DNA from: Desulfomonile tiedjei
Lineage (GTDB): Bacteria; Desulfobacterota; Desulfomonilia; Desulfomonilales; Desulfomonilaceae
Direction of reading: 5' to 3'
Assembly: GCA_016212925.1 (NCBI GenBank)
Contig: JACRDF010000050.1
Span: 62,001 to 126,000 of the forward strand
DNA length: 64,000 nucleotides
Positions 38,954 to 49,272 of this stretch are shown here, one piece after another (the stretch's first letter is position 1; each line of letters opens with the position of its first letter). Made by a program: the position numbers and the translations under genes. Under the pieces are notes generated by a model. The model worked only from the letters and a program-made list of their open reading frames with translations, was not told the origin of the DNA and did not search any database.

Positions 38954-39931
38954 GTGAAAAAGATCTCTCGACGCGGATTTATGGCAGTGGGAATTTCGTC
39001 CCTGGCTGCCGGTTCAGCCCTCCTGAGCACCAAAACAAGAATGGCCGAGGCCGGCCAGAGCAGTCCTGCGTCTGAAACAAAAACATCCGGGACGCGTTTG
39101 ATCCTTCTTGGGACTGCCGGCGGCCCGCGCCCCAATAAAGTAAGGTCCTCGCCCGCGCAAGTAATACTGGTCAATTCGGTCCCTTATGTGGTTGACTGCG
39201 GGTACGGCGTGGCACGACAACTGGCCATGGCAGATGTGCCACTCCCCAAGCTTCGACACGTCTTTCTGACCCACCATCATTCGGATCATAATGCGGATTA
39301 CGGCAATCTCATTTTGTTGTCCTGGGCCGCCGGACTCAAAACACCTGTGGATACCTACGGCCCACCACCCATCGAAAAAATGACGAAGCTCTTTTGGGAG
39401 TTAAACGACTTCGACATCAACATCAGAATAGCCGACGAAAAAAGAGTGCCTCTCGCGCCCCTCGTCAAGGTCCATGAATTCGATAAGGGCGGTTTGGTGA
39501 TGCAGGATGAAAACGTCAAGGTTACCGCCACGCTGGTTAATCACCCGCCTGTGGTACCGGCCTTCGCCTACCGATTTGACACGGGCGAACGCTCCATTGT
39601 GATCTCAGGAGACACCACCCCCTCGGACAATCTGATAAAACTGGCCCAAGGAGCGGATGTAATGGTCCATGAGGTAATCCACAAGCCATCCTTGGCCAGG
39701 TTGGTCGCCAAGATTCCGAATGCCGATAAGCTCCTTGAGCATATAGTGGCAAGCCACACCACTCACGACGACGTCGGGAAAGTGGCAAAAGCCGCGGGCG
39801 TTAAAACCCTGGTCCTGTCTCACATAGTGCCTGCCGATGACACTTCGGTAACCGATGAAATATGGATCGAAGGAGCGAAAGCCCATTTTGACGGAAAGGT
39901 TATCGTCGGCAGAGACCTGATGGAGATATGA
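38954..39931 (+). CDS. Tat-exported metallo-beta-lactamase-fold hydrolase
   Basis: 325 residues from GTG 38954, with GAGGAGG upstream. The N-terminus has a twin-arginine signal (ISRRGFMAVGISSLAAGSALL), so the folded metalloprotein is exported. The MBL fold follows: LTHHHSDHNADYG with the metal ligands, then SGDTTPSDNL, ASHTTHDDVG and LSHIVPADD. It is closest in style to RNase Z/AtsA-like members, and small-molecule ester or cyclic phosphodiester hydrolases are also possible. The gene stands alone. Confidence 0.85.
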   Translation: MKKISRRGFMAVGISSLAAGSALLSTKTRMAEAGQSSPASETKTSGTRLILLGTAGGPRPNKVRSSPAQVILVNSVPYVVDCGYGVARQLAMADVPLPKLRHVFLTHHHSDHNADYGNLILLSWAAGLKTPVDTYGPPPIEKMTKLFWELNDFDINIRIADEKRVPLAPLVKVHEFDKGGLVMQDENVKVTATLVNHPPVVPAFAYRFDTGERSIVISGDTTPSDNLIKLAQGADVMVHEVIHKPSLARLVAKIPNADKLLEHIVASHTTHDDVGKVAKAAGVKTLVLSHIVPADDTSVTDEIWIEGAKAHFDGKVIVGRDLMEI

Positions 39932-40670
39932 TGGCGCCGGTGGTGTCGTGACACTTCATATCAAGTGTCAAAAATGGTGTCCGATTACAAAAAGCGCCTC
40001 CTGGAAATTGGTAGGTGCCGGCCTCCGGAAACTGTGTCAAAACTGACGGTTTCGCGACCTCATCGGTAGGGGCGGTTCGTGAACCGCCCGAGATCAGGGC
40101 GCTTCTCGAAGCGCCCCTACCCGGAAATACGTCCGTTTTAGGTTTTTGAGACAGTCTCTCCGTGCCGGCACACTTCTCGGATACAGATCAATCACGCCCC
40201 TGGCGTGACAGGGCAGGGACCCCGGATCGCGGTCCGGGGCAGGCTCTGGGCCCTACCGGTTCTCTTAGAGTGCGGGCTGTGCAAAAGGTCAATAATTGTG
40301 GCAACTGCTATAAAGCGGACACGTAGGAGTCGCTGTTTCCAAGCAGACAGGAAGTGTTTTGAAGGGGGGGCGGGGAGACGGAATCATGCACTTGGCAAAT
40401 AAGAGGCTGCTAGCTGGTCATCATCCAGAGCTACATCTCCAATTCCTGTACGGCGCGCATGGCGCGGGCCCGTGTTAGGGCGACCACCGGTCGCGCCGTA
40501 CAGGAGCAGGCGATGAGAAACAAGCACGGATACCATGTGGTCGGCGCTATGATTTCCGCGAAAGTGAGGCATTATTTGCAAAGTGAACAATTCCGTGTTC
40601 ACAAAAGTTTCCCCCCGCATGCCTTTCTTTTTCCTCTTTGCCGGTCTTACCCCCGCTCACCCCTTCGCCC
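39932..40670. other. Long intergenic region with palindromic element
   Basis: 739 bp without a recognisable gene, between the MBL gene and the minus-strand glycosyltransferase. It holds the REP pair at 40066-40120 with outer inverted arms, and a further GC-rich palindromic patch around 40207-40260 (CCCCGGATC... GGTCCGGGGC). A GTGGCAACTGCTAT stretch near 40297 resembles the tail of the dispersed 204-bp repeat. Confidence 0.5.
40030..40158. repeat. MITE-like element: REP pair inside imperfect terminal inverted repeats
   Basis: Outer arms with CTGTGTCAAAA (around 40032-40042) and TTTTTGAGACAG (around 40143-40154) are imperfect reverse complements. Inside are two hairpins: GGGCGGTTC/GAACCGCCC (about 40070-40089) and GGGCGCTTC/GAAGCGCCC (about 40097-40116), the whole framed by GTAGGG and CCCTAC. 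The layout resembles a non-autonomous palindromic mobile element. Confidence 0.6.
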
Positions 40671-41909
40671 TCATTTGCATTCTTTGCGAGATGCTTTCCA
40701 GTTTTCCAGGTCGTCGATGATGGTTTTACCGATAGCGTATTTATCGAACTTGTTCGAGATAAGGTGGATCGGGGAGTTCAGGAAGTCGAGGATCAATTGG
40801 CCGCTGTGATCGGTGAAGATTTGTTCTTCGGTCACGGTGCGGATGTTTTCTTCGTGGACGCTTTGGACTCTCAGTTCTTGCTCGCCTCCGCCGTGGCTTT
40901 CCGGAATTATCACCGCCTTGGTTCCAGTGAGCAGGATTTCGTTGACGACATTGTATCCGGCCCTCGAGATTACCAGCTCCGAATGGTGTATCAGCTCCAC
41001 GAGGTCCGGTACGAACGTCATGAAGCGCACGCCTTCGCTCAGTGGATGCTCGCGGAGGATGTCCGCCGATTCACGCTCCAGATATGGATCCAAGACCATC
41101 ACCACTTGATACTGCGAGTTTATCCCGGAGTCTCTAAATATCTTCAGAAGCTTGGTTGAGACCCCCAACACCTGGTTGTTTCTTCCGAGGGAAATGAGGA
41201 TGGTCTTTTTGTCGGCCAGGCCGAAGCGGTCGAGAGCGGCCTGGCGGGACGGTAGTTCACCGTAGGTTCGGTTCGTGATCTTGCCCAGATACCGGATCTT
41301 CTTTTCGAGGTCAGGGTCATTACCGAGGAATTCCTTGTTTATGTCAATAACTTCACGGTCCTCCAGGACGTACATGAAGTCATACAGACCGCCAATGTTA
41401 ATTGATTCGGAGCGGTGTCTGGGATTTTGGTAAGGGATACTGAGCAACGGCACCCACTTCATGATGCCTCGACAAATGTGGACCAGAGCAAAATCCGCGG
41501 GGCCGCCTTTGCGCATCCATTTCTTCATTAGCAGGGGAATGAGTTCGCTCATCTGGCCTGTCATGTTGTGCTCGATGATCAGGGCATCCGGCTGGAAAAA
41601 ATCATAGCTCGCCATTATTATTCGTTGGCGAAAGTCAAATATTGTCGCAAGGTCGAATCCGGAGAGGTATCTGGAGCACATCCTGTTATCAACGCAGTCA
41701 ATGTCCAGCTTTATGGAAGGAAGCTTTATTACCTCGATTCCCTCCCGGAAGAAGATCTCCGGGATGGAGGTTCCTGAGATTACAAGGAAATCTATGTCAG
41801 GCCGCCATTTCTTTATGCCGGTAATTACCGCCAGGGTACGGAAGGCGTGCCCCAGTCCTATGGAATTATGCGTGTAAACCAGAACTCTTTTGATGCTTTC
41901 TTTTATCAT
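40671..41909 (-). CDS. MurG/GT28-like glycosyltransferase
   Basis: 412 residues from ATG at 41907-41909, chosen because MIKESIKRVLVYTHNSIGLGHAFR is a proper family start; the frame extends 20 codons more. A GT-B fold is indicated by the glycine-rich GLGHAFRT near the N-terminus and the C-terminal nucleotide-sugar region SELVISRAGYNVVNEI...AVIIPESHGGGEQELR, which mirrors MurG. The region FVPDLVELIHHSELVISRAG is typical of GT28. The sugar donor and acceptor are unknown; no cell-wall or lipopolysaccharide genes adjoin. It follows oppF by 210 bp on the same strand. Confidence 0.8.
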   Translation of the reverse strand: MIKESIKRVLVYTHNSIGLGHAFRTLAVITGIKKWRPDIDFLVISGTSIPEIFFREGIEVIKLPSIKLDIDCVDNRMCSRYLSGFDLATIFDFRQRIIMASYDFFQPDALIIEHNMTGQMSELIPLLMKKWMRKGGPADFALVHICRGIMKWVPLLSIPYQNPRHRSESINIGGLYDFMYVLEDREVIDINKEFLGNDPDLEKKIRYLGKITNRTYGELPSRQAALDRFGLADKKTILISLGRNNQVLGVSTKLLKIFRDSGINSQYQVVMVLDPYLERESADILREHPLSEGVRFMTFVPDLVELIHHSELVISRAGYNVVNEILLTGTKAVIIPESHGGGEQELRVQSVHEENIRTVTEEQIFTDHSGQLILDFLNSPIHLISNKFDKYAIGKTIIDDLENWKASRKECK

Positions 41910-42119
41910 TGCGCAACATCCCGGAACAGCATGGAACGGCATTGATGACCGCGGCTGCAACTCGGGCACGGTCCCCCGGAACGCAGGATGCCCCGACGGA
42001 AAACCGCAAACCCCAATGCGCGGCAGTCTATTAATTGTCCTTTATTCTGTATCACATTTTCGCCCGTTTTGAAAGCGGCCCTTAGGCTGCGTGCTCTTCC
42101 TGAGAGCCAATTTTTCGTA

Positions 42120-43154
42120 TCAGATAGCGCAACCCAGCGCGTCGCAGCCGGTCAAATTCAGCGTATCTTTGAAATGACAAGCAGCAAGATGTCCAGGTTC
42201 AACTTCTTCCAGAGGGGGCACCACCTTGGAACATATTTCCTGCGCATACAGGCACCGCGGGTGAAAAGGGCATCCCGGAGGAGGATTGATAGGGTCCGCG
42301 GGCTCCCCGTGCAAAATGATTTTTCGTCCTACCAATTCAGGCCTGGTGGTCGGCACGTTGGACATGAGGGCCTCGGTGTAAGGGTGCCTTGGCCTGGCGA
42401 AGAGCGGCTGAGACGGCGCGTATTCGACCACGCGTCCAACGTACATCAGGACTATCCTCTGGCTAAAATGGCGTATCAACCCCAGATCGTGCGAAATGAA
42501 CAAATAAGCCAGCCCCAGTTGATCCTGAATTTCCAGAGCGAGGTTGACAATTTGGGCCTGAACCGAGACGTCGAGCGCCGAAGTCGGCTCATCGGCAACA
42601 AGCAGTTTGGGATAAAGGGCCAGAGCGCGGGCAATGCTTATTCGCTGCCTTTGCCCGCCCGAAAATGCGTGAGGATAGCGATTCAGATGTTGGACTCGCA
42701 TCCCTACCAGGTCAATAAGTTCGCGGACTCGGTCCTCAAGCTCTCGACCCCGTGCGACCTTGTTTACGACAAGAGGCTCGGCAAGGATCTCTCTCACGGT
42801 CATCCGAGGGTTCAGGGACGCGAAGGGATCCTGAAAAACCATCTGCACGTGTCGGCGCAAAGGCTTCATGTCCCGGGGTTTGATGTTGGCCAGATCGACT
42901 CTAGGCTCACCGTCCGGGGGCTTGAACCAAATATGCCCGGAGGTCGGTCTGTAGGCTCCCATTATCATTCTGCCGACCGTAGTCTTGCCGCATCCTGATT
43001 CACCTACCACGCCGAGGGTTTCTCGGCTCCGTACGGAAAAGCTTACTCCATCAACCGCCTTGACATGCGCCACGGTCTTCTTGAATACCCCTGCGCGAAT
43101 AGGGAAGTGCTTCTTTAGATCGGTCACTTCGAGTAGAGCGTCTGAATCGGGCAA
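42120..43154 (-). CDS. oppF: Oligopeptide ABC transporter ATP-binding protein OppF
   Basis: 344 residues from a TTG at 43152-43154 with GTGAGG upstream, ten bases after the oppD stop. Walker A is GESGCGKTT, the signature is [15 protein letters not shown], Walker B is [13 protein letters not shown], and the H-loop is FISHDLG. The C-terminal oligopeptide-transporter extension has the Cys-containing [15 protein letters not shown], known in related proteins as a metal-cluster site. It pairs with OppD as the ATPase dimer. It is the last gene of the oppABCDF operon. Confidence 0.94.
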   Translation of the reverse strand: MPDSDALLEVTDLKKHFPIRAGVFKKTVAHVKAVDGVSFSVRSRETLGVVGESGCGKTTVGRMIMGAYRPTSGHIWFKPPDGEPRVDLANIKPRDMKPLRRHVQMVFQDPFASLNPRMTVREILAEPLVVNKVARGRELEDRVRELIDLVGMRVQHLNRYPHAFSGGQRQRISIARALALYPKLLVADEPTSALDVSVQAQIVNLALEIQDQLGLAYLFISHDLGLIRHFSQRIVLMYVGRVVEYAPSQPLFARPRHPYTEALMSNVPTTRPELVGRKIILHGEPADPINPPPGCPFHPRCLYAQEICSKVVPPLEEVEPGHLAACHFKDTLNLTGCDALGCAI

Positions 43155-43163
43155 CGGCTAACC

Positions 43164-44177
43164 TCACATATTGATACACATTCTTGGGCAGGCCACGTAG
43201 TGTCGGGGCGCCACCTTGGTCAATTCGTACGGATCGTCATGGCAGATTGATTCACCCCCGCACTCCAAGCACCGCTCGAAGAATGGACAACCTGCTATGG
43301 GGATAAGGGGATCGGGTAAGGTCCCTTCTATGGTCGCGAGCAGACTTCTTACCGGAGTATCGATCCCTGGCACCGATTTCAACAGGGCCTTGGTATACGG
43401 ATGCAGAGGCTGCTCGAACAGGACTTTGACCGGCGCATGCTCCATTACCCGACCCGCGTAGATTACCAGCACGTCCTGGCTGATTTCAGCTATCACTCCC
43501 AGATTGTGAGAGATGAAAATGATCGCCATTCCAAACTCTTCTTGAAGATGCCGCAGCAGGTCGAGGATTTGAGCTTGTATGGTCACATCCAGGGCCGTGG
43601 TCGGCTCGTCCGCTATCAGAATCCTCGGATTGCAGACCAGGGCCATGGCGATCATGGAACGCTGTCGCATTCCCCCTGACAGCTCGTGAGGATACGCGTC
43701 GAATCGGCGTTCCGGCTGTGGAATCCCCACCTTCCCCAGCATTTCGATAGCTCGATTCTTTGCTTCGGCCTTGGAAACGTCGCTGTGGAGCCGCAAAGCC
43801 TCGATTATCTGGCTTCCCACCGTATGCAAGGGACTGAATGAGTTCATGGGCTCCTGAAAGATCATTGCCACATCGCGGCCCCGTATTCCCCTTGCCACAC
43901 GGCCGTTAGGGTCCAGTTTGGCCAGATCCAAATGTTCGGGTGGGCCACCCCCGTTTTCCATCGTCAGGACGATCTGTCCATTGACGATTCGGCCGGGCGC
44001 CGGCACGATGCGAAGGATCGCCTGCCCGATGACGCTCTTGCCGCTTCCCGATTCTCCGACAATGCCAAGTGTCTTTCCCTGCTCCAGGGAAAAACTGACG
44101 TTGTCAACGGCCCTCACGACGCCCTCATCCAGGAAAAAGTGGACTCGCAAATTGTCTACTTTAAGCACAGGCATCAT
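43164..44177 (-). CDS. oppD: Oligopeptide ABC transporter ATP-binding protein OppD
   Basis: 337 residues from ATG at 44175-44177 (a second ATG follows), with AAGGTG six bases upstream and five bases after the oppC stop. The frame stays open to 44825, but that part overlaps oppC in another frame and is not coding. Walker A is GESGSGKSV, the signature is [15 protein letters not shown], Walker B is [13 protein letters not shown], and the H-loop is FISHNLG. The C-terminal extension carries [17 protein letters not shown]. It energises peptide uptake together with OppF. Confidence 0.94.
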   Translation of the reverse strand: MMPVLKVDNLRVHFFLDEGVVRAVDNVSFSLEQGKTLGIVGESGSGKSVIGQAILRIVPAPGRIVNGQIVLTMENGGGPPEHLDLAKLDPNGRVARGIRGRDVAMIFQEPMNSFSPLHTVGSQIIEALRLHSDVSKAEAKNRAIEMLGKVGIPQPERRFDAYPHELSGGMRQRSMIAMALVCNPRILIADEPTTALDVTIQAQILDLLRHLQEEFGMAIIFISHNLGVIAEISQDVLVIYAGRVMEHAPVKVLFEQPLHPYTKALLKSVPGIDTPVRSLLATIEGTLPDPLIPIAGCPFFERCLECGGESICHDDPYELTKVAPRHYVACPRMCINM

Positions 44178-44182
44178 TCCAT

Positions 44183-45289
44183 TCACCTTGAATACGGGTC
44201 CACTGCGTCTCGCAGTCCGTCTCCCACAAAGTTGAAAGAGAGAACAATCGCTACCACAAATAAGACGGGGATCAAGAGCCACGGGTACAATGCGATAGTG
44301 GTAATGTTTTGCGCCTCTTTGAGAAGGACGCCCAAGCTCGTGATAGGGGGACGCAGGCCGATGCCAAGGAAGCTCAACGCGGTTTCGGCAAGGACCATCC
44401 CCGGAATCGCCAGAGTCACCGTAACAATAATATGACTGGTGAATGACGGAAGCAAATGCCGAAATATTATTCGTGCGTGGCCCGCGCCGGCAAACCTCGC
44501 GGCCATGACGAATTCTTCCTCTCTCAACGCTATGAGTTTTCCTCGAACCACTCTGGCCAGGTCCGTCCATCCGATCAGTGACAGGATAATCGTAATGACA
44601 AAGTAGACCGTCAAAGCGCGCCAATGTGGCGGCATGGCTGCCGCAAGCCCCATCCAAAGAGGGATGCTTGGAAAACAACGAATCACCTCGATGGTTCGCT
44701 GAATGATCCCGTCGGCCCAGCCCCCCATATATCCGGAAATCCCTCCCAAGGTCAGTCCCAAAACCAGACTCATGAATACGCCCAGCATGCCTATGGACAG
44801 GGATATCCGACTTCCATAAAGGCACCGAGAGAACATGTCCCTCCCCATCCTGTCGGTGCCAAAAAGAAAGAGCCTTCCTGGGCGGTCAATCCCAAAAAGG
44901 TGCAGGTCGCTTTTCCAGAGACCCCAAAACTCGTACGAGTCGCCTCTGGTAAAAAAGCGAATAGGGTGAATTTGTTCAACATCCTCCAGATAACACATTT
45001 GCTGAGTCTCTAGTTCCAGTTCCAGACAACATCCATACACAAACGGTCTGTGGATGCGCCCTTCGCTATCAAATATCCTGATCTTTGTGGGAGGATGGTA
45101 AATACACTCGAAATGGCGGGTGTCCTTGTCGTACGGCGCCAGGATTTCGCAGAACGCGGCTACAAAGTAGAGCCCTCCTATAAACCAAAGACCGATCATG
45201 GCCAGCGTGTGCTTCTTATAGCGCCACCAGACCAACTGCCTCGTGGATGCGTTGAGGTATTTTTCTTCTTTTGACATTTCCTGGGTCAT
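44183..45289 (-). CDS. oppC: Oligopeptide ABC transporter permease OppC
   Basis: 368 residues; ATG overlaps the oppB stop (ATGA). The first membrane segment is about 30-52. A long loop (about 55-155) precedes GTDRMGRDMFSRCLYG, longer than in E. coli OppC. Five more segments follow, with the ABC-permease EAA-like motif REEEFVMAARFAGAGHARIIFRHLLP. The loop contains GCCLELELETQQMC, with extra cysteines outside the cytoplasm. It forms the channel with OppB. Confidence 0.93.
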   Translation of the reverse strand: MTQEMSKEEKYLNASTRQLVWWRYKKHTLAMIGLWFIGGLYFVAAFCEILAPYDKDTRHFECIYHPPTKIRIFDSEGRIHRPFVYGCCLELELETQQMCYLEDVEQIHPIRFFTRGDSYEFWGLWKSDLHLFGIDRPGRLFLFGTDRMGRDMFSRCLYGSRISLSIGMLGVFMSLVLGLTLGGISGYMGGWADGIIQRTIEVIRCFPSIPLWMGLAAAMPPHWRALTVYFVITIILSLIGWTDLARVVRGKLIALREEEFVMAARFAGAGHARIIFRHLLPSFTSHIIVTVTLAIPGMVLAETALSFLGIGLRPPITSLGVLLKEAQNITTIALYPWLLIPVLFVVAIVLSFNFVGDGLRDAVDPYSR

Positions 45290-46284
45290 GTGCCCTCACG
45301 AGCGCCGAAACGAATTCGAGGGTCAACCCAGGCCAGCAGCAGGTCTGACAAAAGCGTGCCGACAACCGTGAGGGCACTGAGTAGCATAATGAAACCGCCG
45401 GCCAGATGCATGTCCTGGCTTAAGAGGGCGCCCAACAGGAGTGGACCCGACGTCGGCAAGTTCAGCACTACAGCGGTGATGGCTATTCCAGACACCAGTT
45501 CCGGGAGAGTCCATCCGATGGTACTCACCAGGGGGTTGATGGCGACCCGCACAGGATATTTCAAAATCAACCGTGTCTCGGAAAGTCCTTTGGCTCTGGC
45601 CGTGACTACGTACGGCTTTTTAAGCTCGTCCAAGAGATTCCCGCGTATGATGCGGATAAACTTGGCCGTGTGCCCGGTACCCACTATGAGCACCGGAATC
45701 CACAGGTGCTTGAGCAGGTCCACGAACTTTGCGAAGCTCCAGGAAGCTTCAGCAAACTGAGGCGAAAATAATCCGCCTACGCTCATTCCGAGATAAGCGT
45801 AAGAGAACCAGAGCAATAACAGAGCAAAGAGAAAATTAGGGGTCGCCAGGCCGATAAAGCCGATGAAGGTTAAGAGATAGTCAACCCAGGAATACTGCCG
45901 AACAGCGGAGTAGATCCCGATTGGAAGTGCAACCGCCCAGGTAAAGAGCATAGTACATGCGGAAATCAATATGGTTAACGGAATGCGCTCCGCAACCAGC
46001 GATGATACAGGTCTGTTCCACTCGAAGGAATGGCCGAAATCCCCGTGGAGAAAATTCCACGCCCAGTGCAGGTACTGCATGTAAAGCGGTTGATCCAGGC
46101 CCCAGTGTTGCCGCAGTGCGTCGAACTCGGCCTGATCCATCGCTTCGCCGCTCGCCTGGAGTTGGGCCATATAGGTGGTAAGGAAGTCCCCTGGAGGCAA
46201 CTGAATAATAATGAATGAAATGATGGAAATCGCTATCAGCGTGGGAATCATCGTAAGAATACGGCGGATGATATAGGCCAACAT
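45286..46284 (-). CDS. oppB: Oligopeptide ABC transporter permease OppB
   Basis: 332 residues from ATG at 46282-46284 with AGGGAAG upstream; a TTG seven codons earlier is less likely. It opens MLAYIIRRILTMIPTLIAIS, typical of OppB/DppB, with six hydrophobic segments and the EAA-like KPYVVTARAKGLSETRLILKYPVR. Its TGA stop overlaps the oppC ATG, so the two permeases are translationally coupled. The large gap to oppA (227 bp) may allow differential expression. Confidence 0.93.
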   Translation of the reverse strand: MLAYIIRRILTMIPTLIAISIISFIIIQLPPGDFLTTYMAQLQASGEAMDQAEFDALRQHWGLDQPLYMQYLHWAWNFLHGDFGHSFEWNRPVSSLVAERIPLTILISACTMLFTWAVALPIGIYSAVRQYSWVDYLLTFIGFIGLATPNFLFALLLLWFSYAYLGMSVGGLFSPQFAEASWSFAKFVDLLKHLWIPVLIVGTGHTAKFIRIIRGNLLDELKKPYVVTARAKGLSETRLILKYPVRVAINPLVSTIGWTLPELVSGIAITAVVLNLPTSGPLLLGALLSQDMHLAGGFIMLLSALTVVGTLLSDLLLAWVDPRIRFGAREGT

Positions 46285-46511
46285 GACGACTTCCCTTGGT
46301 ATCAATGCCGCCGCGCAATGCCGGCGATGCGATGGAGAGGCTGAAAACTAGAAGATCCGTACTGTAACGGATGGAAAATGGAACTACACCCGACGGACTT
46401 ATGCTCGCGTAAGGGCGCGACATAGTGTGCTCTTACCCGACTATTTCCGCGACGTGCTTGTCACAATTCCAATACATCACAGTATAGCACAGCGGAATTC
46501 CGCCGCGGGAG

Positions 46512-48428
46512 TCATTTGCCCTTCATGAAGAAAAACTGCTCAGGATGGATGGGACCCGGATTAGGATAAATCCAACTTTGAAAGTCTTTCTTGGGCACAT
46601 TGTACATGTCTTTGGACACCACGTAAAAGTCAGGCGGGTCGTGAACCAGCCCTATTACCCACAGGTTTTCCTCATTGGCTTTGATTATTTTTCCGAACAG
46701 CTCTTTCTTCTTTTCTTCGGAGACGGAGCCGATAATCTGATTGTAAGTATCCATCAATTCTTTAATTGCAGGCGGGGGCTCCTCACCTTTCTTGCCACCG
46801 CTCTGGAACCACTGGGCATAAAGCGGCGCGTTGAGACTCTCCGAACTGTAAGGGAAATACCAACGAGGTTCCAGCAGGACTTCTATTCCGCCGTCGCCCG
46901 ACCATAACGCAATGTCATGGGCTGCCGACTGGGTGCGTTGTCTGAAAAGCTCCATAGCTTCAGACTTCACTTCCGTGTCGATGCCCACACTCTTGAAATT
47001 CGAAGCTACGATTTCAGCCATGTCCACCCAACTTTGGATGGACACCATGACATCCAGCGAAATCTGCAAACGCTTGCCGTCGGAGCGATGTCTCCTGCCG
47101 TCGGAGCCGGTTTTTAGTCCCATTTCGTCCAGCATAGCAGCGGCCTTGGCCGGGTCATAATCCAGGTAGGCGTTTTCATAGGTGGGGCTGTAGAACTGCG
47201 ACTCTTTTAACGGGGCCGCCTGCCTGGGTATGCCCTTTCCACGGTACACTATTTTGTTGATCTCTTTGCGGTTAATTGCATGAGACAGGGCTTTGCGGAA
47301 TCTCGCATCCGACAGAATAGCCTTCATCACCGGGTCCTTGTGGTTCAAATTCGGCGCAAGCAGCAGGCCTACGGACGCCGTAGAGGTCTTCGGCACAAGC
47401 CTGTACTTACCCTCTCCCTGGCTCGCCATCAGCAGGACCGAATTCTGCATTCCGCCCAGGCGGCGCCCTTGCATGTCGATCTCTCCCGCGATCGCTTTGA
47501 GGACTATAGTTTGCGATTCAGCTTGCAGGTCGTGCACGACCGTGTCGATGTACGGAAGCTGGTTGCCCGCGGTGTCAACCTTCCAGTAATAGGGGTTGCG
47601 TTCCATCACGAAGCGTTTGGCAGGGGCAGGAACGGTGGTTACCCACGCGCAGATCGAGGGCAGGTCTTTGCTCACGAACAGCGCCCTTTGCAGATCTGAG
47701 GCATCGTGGAACAGCTTGGCCCATGAGTTGGCTTTGTGCTCTTTTACTAAAGCCTCCAACTCCTCGGGCTTGGCATATTTCTTATGGAATTTCTTCAGGT
47801 AATGTTTAGGCTTGCACACCAGGGCCATGCCGTGCGGACAGGCAAGTTGGTCGAGAAAAAGAGCGTAGGGTTTCTCAAACTCGAAGCGAACGGTGAAGTC
47901 ATCGACCTTGGTCACTTTTGGAGGGACGTCGGTCGGGGCAATCCATTTTGGCAAAGTCGGGGTGAGTTCTTTTTCCAAAAGGACATCCTCGATGTAAAAC
48001 AAGATGTCATCAGCGGTAAAAGGCTGCCCGTCGGACCAACGAACCCCCTGCACCAAGTAGAAGGTAAAGGCGCGACCGTCTTGGCTGACATCCCATTTGG
48101 CCGCAAGATTGGGAAGAATCTTGTAGTCAGGGCTCCAGCGCACAAGGGGATCGTACAATAAGCGGCGGGCTCCCACTAGATCGGAAAGCCCGGTGTAAGC
48201 CCGGCGCCATGTCCCGCCGTACATACCGGGTTTTTCGACCGGTGTGACGACTGCCGGTGAGGCCGGAAGCCTTTTGTCAACGGGGGGGAGCGAGCCTGTT
48301 TTGACCTTCTCGGCAAGGCCCGGCGCCTCGTTAAAGGCCAGCACATCGCTTAAGAATCCCCCAATCACCAGCGAAAAGACGGCGCATGCAATCGCGAGTA
48401 CTGCCGAGTTCCCTACCGGCTTATTCAT
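46512..48428 (-). CDS. oppA: Oligopeptide ABC transporter substrate-binding protein OppA
   Basis: 638 residues from ATG at 48426-48428 with AAGGAGGAA just upstream. A signal peptide (about 1-34) precedes an SBP_bac_5 family binding protein: GTWRRAYTGLSDLVGARRLLYDPLV, VRWSDGQPFTADDILFYIED, RFRKALSHAINRKEIN. It is about 100 residues longer than classic OppA, closer in size to YejA-type proteins, which may reflect a larger or unusual ligand. No lipobox is evident, so it is probably a soluble periplasmic protein. It is first in the oppABCDF operon; ssb lies just upstream. Confidence 0.93.
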   Translation of the reverse strand: MNKPVGNSAVLAIACAVFSLVIGGFLSDVLAFNEAPGLAEKVKTGSLPPVDKRLPASPAVVTPVEKPGMYGGTWRRAYTGLSDLVGARRLLYDPLVRWSPDYKILPNLAAKWDVSQDGRAFTFYLVQGVRWSDGQPFTADDILFYIEDVLLEKELTPTLPKWIAPTDVPPKVTKVDDFTVRFEFEKPYALFLDQLACPHGMALVCKPKHYLKKFHKKYAKPEELEALVKEHKANSWAKLFHDASDLQRALFVSKDLPSICAWVTTVPAPAKRFVMERNPYYWKVDTAGNQLPYIDTVVHDLQAESQTIVLKAIAGEIDMQGRRLGGMQNSVLLMASQGEGKYRLVPKTSTASVGLLLAPNLNHKDPVMKAILSDARFRKALSHAINRKEINKIVYRGKGIPRQAAPLKESQFYSPTYENAYLDYDPAKAAAMLDEMGLKTGSDGRRHRSDGKRLQISLDVMVSIQSWVDMAEIVASNFKSVGIDTEVKSEAMELFRQRTQSAAHDIALWSGDGGIEVLLEPRWYFPYSSESLNAPLYAQWFQSGGKKGEEPPPAIKELMDTYNQIIGSVSEEKKKELFGKIIKANEENLWVIGLVHDPPDFYVVSKDMYNVPKKDFQSWIYPNPGPIHPEQFFFMKGK

Positions 48429-48532
48429 GACTTCCTCCTTGGTCCCTTGAAGCAAAAGCTGATTAATACCTACTTTGCGGTAAAAGAAGTGTTCGAACTT
48501 CGCTATGATAATCGACAGTGTGATCCGTCGAG

Positions 48533-49012
48533 CTAGAACGGGATGTCGTCCTCCGGGGGAGGAGGATTGAGCTGTCTATCATCCATTCGTTTGGATCCCT
48601 CGCCCGTACCCCGTGAGGGGGCGGGACCCTGCCTTCTCTGCGCCTGCTCGCTCGGGCGGTCCTGTGAGTAGTTGCCGCCTCCTCCAAGCATAATCATATC
48701 GTTGGCGATAATCTCCACGGTGGTGCGTTTGTTGCCGTCTTGATCTTCCCATTCTCTGGTCTGAATTCGTCCCTCAATGAATACCTGTTTCCCTTTGCTC
48801 AGGTATTCGCCACAGACCTCCCCGAGGCGTCCCCACGCTACCACGCGATGCCATTCCGTTCGTTCTTGATCGTTGCCGTCCTGGTCTTTCCATCTCTGCG
48901 ACGTGGCAATCGTGAACGTGGCGACAGCTTTGCCCGAGGCCGTGTACCGGACCTCCGGGTCTCTGCCCAAATTGCCTAGTAGCAGTACTTTGTTCAAAGA
49001 CCTTTGGGCCAT
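48533..49012 (-). CDS. ssb: Single-stranded DNA-binding protein
   Basis: 159 residues from ATG at 49010-49012 with GGAGGAAGGAACC upstream; a longer frame exists. The OB-fold starts [20 protein letters not shown], with [21 protein letters not shown], a Gln/Gly/Pro-rich linker, and the acidic tip PEDDIPF that docks partner proteins. It coats single-stranded DNA in replication and repair. It is in the same direction as oppA but separated by 104 bp and probably independent. Confidence 0.97.
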   Translation of the reverse strand: MAQRSLNKVLLLGNLGRDPEVRYTASGKAVATFTIATSQRWKDQDGNDQERTEWHRVVAWGRLGEVCGEYLSKGKQVFIEGRIQTREWEDQDGNKRTTVEIIANDMIMLGGGGNYSQDRPSEQAQRRQGPAPSRGTGEGSKRMDDRQLNPPPPEDDIPF

Positions 49013-49272
49013 GGTTCCTTCCTCCCTTGGCATGATAGGCGGGTTGAGGGGAAAAACATTGCTTTGACTCTGCCAGGAGGGTTATCCTCCCCGAAAAGAC
49101 AACAGGTTGTCAAGACGAAAGGCTGAAACGATGCAAGTTCAGTTACAAATGGAACAAATGGCCTGCCAAGAGGCCGGTCCCACTGATGGTTCCCAAGTAA
49201 CGCGGCGCCTTCCCGCATGAACTGAAGGATCACGAGAAAAGGGGAACTGCTCTGACTGTTCGCCAGAGAATC

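Noticed and set aside
41988-42998. 336-codon open frame on the plus strand
   Set aside because: Antisense to oppF, whose motifs are unambiguous.
44178-44825. N-terminal 216-codon extension of the oppD frame
   Set aside because: It overlaps oppC out of frame; oppD has a ribosome site and normal start at 44177.
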